From assembly GCA_020064725.1 (NCBI GenBank), contig JAGTWJ010000002.1, forward strand, positions 2,480,001-2,544,000: 64,000 nt of DNA, read 5' to 3'. Below the pieces are notes generated by a model that worked only from the letters and a program-made list of their open reading frames with translations, made no database searches and was not told where the DNA came from. The translations under genes were made by a program, and so were the position numbers. Shown piece after piece: positions 61,257 through 64,000 of the stretch. Position 1 is the first letter of the stretch; each line of letters begins with the position of its first letter. This DNA is from Drechslerella dactyloides (lineage: Eukaryota > Ascomycota > Orbiliomycetes > Orbiliales > Orbiliaceae).

Positions 61257-63025
61257 ATGACTAAGATTAGCTCCACTCTGATTACTGCATGTGTCGCCTT
61301 CGCTACCCTGGTAAGTGCCTTTACAGTCCAATTGAATACTGAGTTCGATTCGAGAGACCGCTAATTGTAAAACTTTCACGCGATAGTCGTCCGGACTGCC
61401 GCATAAGAATCAACCTAGACAAAACGAGGTAAGTAACTGCTATCTATTCCGTATCATTAGATCAACATCCCATCGCAATCTTATGAGTGTCACTAGTACA
61501 TACACGTACGCATTTACTAACATAATCCGAATCAGGTTTTGGATCCAAGTTTCAGCGCTCCAAAGTTCAACCTCACAGAGATCGTAAGAATTCCCATAGC
61601 CTCAAAATCAAGACGCATGCGGTTAACTAGTAATTTCCTCCCAGGAAAATTTCGTGGGTGATATCGAACGCCCACCTGCAGTCGATCCTGACACCGTAAG
61701 TACTTCAGGAATCTCCACATACTCCATTTTGTACCAAGATTCTGACAGTTGTCTGCCCGATGTAAAAGTCCCATCTTACCCACGTCAAACCGAGACCGTT
61801 CAATTTCAACCACCTCAGGCGCTCTCAACTCGTAAGCGAATTATCATTTTATCGCTGGACAGCCATGTAGCCTCATGCTATGACACAGTACTGATTGGTC
61901 ATCTCTATCCTTTAAAGCCTGACAGCTTGAAGAGAAAAAAGCCGGCACCATTCGATTTCGATGGCGGAGAACATTTCAAGCGGGTAAGCCGTGTTTTGAA
62001 ACTTACCATATTATTCGGCCCAATTACTTATACGTTTCCCTACAACAGGATCTTGAGGGTAAAAAACCGCCCCCATTCAGCTTTGATGGAGGGAAACACA
62101 TAAAACGCGTAAGTTCATGATCCAAGTCGTCGGATTCTTGCAAATACGCTGACCAGTGGATCTCACTAACACTAAAGAATAATCCCTCTAATCAAATGCG
62201 CAAGATACCGAGGCCCTTCGATTACAGTGGGGAAATTTCTAAGCGTGTAAGTTTGAAGTGCGATTCTTATTTTAACTCGTTGTAATGTTCGATCACATCA
62301 TGATATCAGTGAAAAAAAAAAAAAAATTTCGCCCTCTGTAGCAAGCCGACAGTGCAAGGTGCACTAGTTAAGCTGACCCCATCCAACGTCGGCGGCGGAG
62401 AGGTTCCTAAACGCGAAAGCCATAGCCCGGCCAAATATGTAGCCATGGAAATTCATGCTAACCACCCTACTAAATATGCAATAGCAGGCCACTCCCGCAA
62501 AACCTACAAAGTCGACCCCGTTCAACTTTGGCGACAGAGGACACATTAAACGCGTAAGTTCACTCTAGCCTGGCTTCAACCCCGTTTCATTCGCCCACGC
62601 TAACTGCAGCACAGGACGACTGGCAATATAACTGCTGGAAAAAGCAGAGCGGCAGCCTATCTCTCGCATGGGCCAGTGCGTATACTTGGGCCGCCAACCA
62701 AACCCTGTACGAACAGAGCAACTGCGAACTTCCCAGTGATAAGAAATGCGTCGACTGCAAATGCGCAACTAATGCTGCCATCCAGCTATGCCGTGGGAAT
62801 GAACAGACGACCAACGCGATTTCTGTACCGAAGTATGTAGTAGGGAGCCAGGGAGCCCAAGTTATTCGGCTGCTTTTGGCGGACTTACTGGGGTCTCAGC
62901 CGTGCGGTAGCAGCGGGTGCACTGATGATAAGTGCCAGTATGAGGGCTGGGCTGGTCGTGGACCTGGGGGCTTCGGTACGGACTGGTATATTCACCTTGG
63001 TCCTTCTGCCCAATGCCCCATTTAG
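61257..63025 (+). CDS. Secreted Kex2-type repeat precursor with cysteine-rich C-terminal domain
   Basis: Ten exons: 61257-61310, 61387-61428, 61536-61583, 61645-61695, 61918-61983, 62049-62108, 62178-62246, 62346-62438, 62485-62553 and 62615-63025. Every junction is phase 0 and the total is 320 residues. Exon 1 is a signal peptide (MTKISSTLITACVAFATL). Exons 2-4 encode short linkers. Exons 5-9 each encode one copy of a repeat around P-x-P-F-x-F-x-G-G with a Lys-Arg pair; in exons 5, 6, 7 and 9 the pair is the last two codons before the donor. Exon 10 encodes 136 residues with ten cysteines (for example CVDCKC) and aromatic clusters. Kex2-like protease should cut after each Lys-Arg and release about five peptides and the tail in the secretory pathway. 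I recognise no family for the tail. Uncertain points are intron 4 (222 bp) and the exon 8 donor. Confidence 0.65.
61918..62553 (+). repeat. Five exon-sized peptide repeats
   Basis: Exons at 61918, 62049, 62178, 62346 and 62485 are diverged copies of one unit, each on its own phase-0 exon. Cores read APFDFDGGEHFKR, PPFSFDGGKHIKR, RPFDYSGEISKR, TPSNVGGGEVPKR and TPFNFGDRGHIKR. The fourth copy has lost both aromatic residues. Symmetric exon phases let such units be added or lost without breaking the frame. Confidence 0.75.
62311..62326. repeat. Poly-A run in intron 7 of the repeat precursor gene
   Basis: About fourteen to fifteen consecutive A residues lie upstream of the pyrimidine-rich acceptor of the fourth repeat exon. 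The acceptor has tandem AGs (TAG and CAAG, four bases apart), of which only the second keeps the frame open. Confidence 0.65.
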
Positions 63026-64000
63026 TAGCAGAGGGTGTTGGGGCACCTTCTAATTTCTCCATGCATGTATTTCTTCTCTCCCTGATATCGATAGCTGTTG
63101 AGGGTTTTGTAAATTGTATTGTGACTCAGACGCCGTGTGCGTGGTTCCGACCGATTGCTACGAGCGTTCCGTGATTGGATATTTCTGGTTTCTTTTCATT
63201 GTTGTCTTTAATCTGTCTTAGCCATATGGTCGTGGGTATGAACGAGTAGTTGAGTTCAGCATTCTCTTCTTCGCGCTTTGTTGTCTTCGACCATATTGGT
63301 CGGGGGCAATCATCTCACCACCATCGCTGGCATATATATTAAGAGCCTCTCATCGGTCCTGATCCATCAGTTTGCTCAGCGGAGGATCCATTCATGCATT
63401 AATTCCGCGGTCGTGCAAGTTTGCACGGCGCGTTGTGAAAAGCGCAAGCGCAAGGGTAATATCCACATGATCAGGCCAATACGACCGCAAGAGTTTAGGA
63501 CTCCAGTTTCCGACGGTTTTCTGGGGTGCAGTTAAACGGGGGCTGGGATCGGAACGGGGCAGATTCCGATCATGACATGTCGACAGCGCATAGGATCTAT
63601 CGTGGGCGCGTGTTGTTTGGTGTTGATGTCCTATTGCGGCTGTAGACTGTGTAACCCAACCCATTTTACCGATTCTTCCGTCAAGCTAAGCTAGGAAGTT
63701 TCGAAGTATCCTACGGCAGATACTTCGGCAGCATTCAACGGAACTGGTTTTCTTCCTGCATATTGGAATGAAGAGCCCCGCGATTTGTGCTTAATCGACT
63801 ATCAGAAGAACGCATCCCATAGAAGCACAACACTGAATTCATGAATAGTATGAATGCAAATCGAGATCGAGAATATCTTCGCGGGAGCTCAGGAGGATCG
63901 AACGATCAAGGCGGAAGATTCGACTCCTACGCTAAGATGGCTTAAGGAATAGTAAATTACGTCCAGCATTGCCAGTTAATCAGTGACCAGCTGGTCAACG
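63026..64000. other. Intergenic region at window end
   Basis: The first part should be the 3' UTR of the repeat precursor. The rest has only short overlapping frames on both strands, and I see no gene. Confidence 0.55.

Noticed and set aside
61257..63025. Reading the repeat precursor as an alpha-type mating pheromone gene
   Set aside because: The repeats lack the Trp-Cys or similar pheromone core, differ too much among themselves, and pheromone precursors do not carry a large cysteine-rich C-terminal domain.
1..64000. CRISPR arrays, bacterial operons or prophage
   Set aside because: The DNA is eukaryotic with spliced genes throughout; no spaced direct repeats or bacterial-type gene packing are present.

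Overview
The window is nuclear DNA of a filamentous ascomycete (Pezizomycotina). The genes carry many short GT-AG introns of about 55-130 bp, often with CTAAC or CTGAC-type branch points, spread over both strands. The protein set is typical of such fungi: a Clr2 silencing factor, the TFIIA large subunit, GH1 and GH3 beta-glucosidases, xylitol dehydrogenase, an MFS sugar transporter and small secreted cysteine-rich proteins. The class or genus cannot be fixed from the sequence alone. No rRNA, convincing tRNA, CRISPR array or intact transposon was found.

Layout. 1.8-3.8 kb: a membrane-anchored glycoprotein of unknown role. 5.1-6.0 kb: a five-exon secreted cysteine-rich protein whose signal peptide is frameshifted. 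6-12.4 kb: gene-poor, with one small four-exon beta-trefoil gene resembling I66 protease inhibitors (8.6-9.3 kb). 12.4-13.5 kb: an F-box-like protein. 13.5-18.7 kb: gene-poor. 18.7-19.0 kb: a small protein with an N-myristoylation-type start. 19.4-21.5 kb: Clr2. 22.4-25.6 kb: a type II membrane GH3 beta-glucosidase. 27.2-27.5 kb: a defensin-like (CS-alpha-beta) secreted peptide. 28.2-32.6 kb: a PAF-acetylhydrolase and an HSL-type esterase. 33.5-36.1 kb: a DUF4140/DUF4139 protein. 37.2-39.1 kb: TFIIA large subunit. 39-43 kb: gene-poor. 43.0-45.1 kb: sugar transporter. 45-51.6 kb: gene-poor and stop-dense. 51.6-59.3 kb: GH1 beta-glucosidase, an SDR-domain protein lacking the catalytic Tyr, a Met-less acidic ORF just upstream of it, and xylitol dehydrogenase. 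61.3-63.0 kb: a ten-exon secreted precursor.

The most interesting locus is 61257-63025. It reads as a signal peptide, three short linker exons, five phase-0 exons that each encode one copy of a PF-x-(F/Y)-x-G-like repeat with a Lys-Arg pair (ending the exon in four copies, and followed by an eight-codon extension in the fifth), and a 136-residue ten-cysteine C-terminal domain. The layout is that of a Kex2-processed repeat precursor (KEP or RiPP-like), here with one repeat per exon and a cysteine-rich tail. One repeat exon has lost its expected 5' splice site.

Possible functional grouping. The transporter, GH1 beta-glucosidase, rhamnose-dehydrogenase-like SDR and xylitol dehydrogenase between 43 and 59 kb could form a loose sugar-use neighbourhood, but this is inferred from gene content only. 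The window also carries four separate small secreted or inhibitor-type genes (5.1, 8.6, 27.2 and 61.3 kb), each next to or inside gene-poor DNA.
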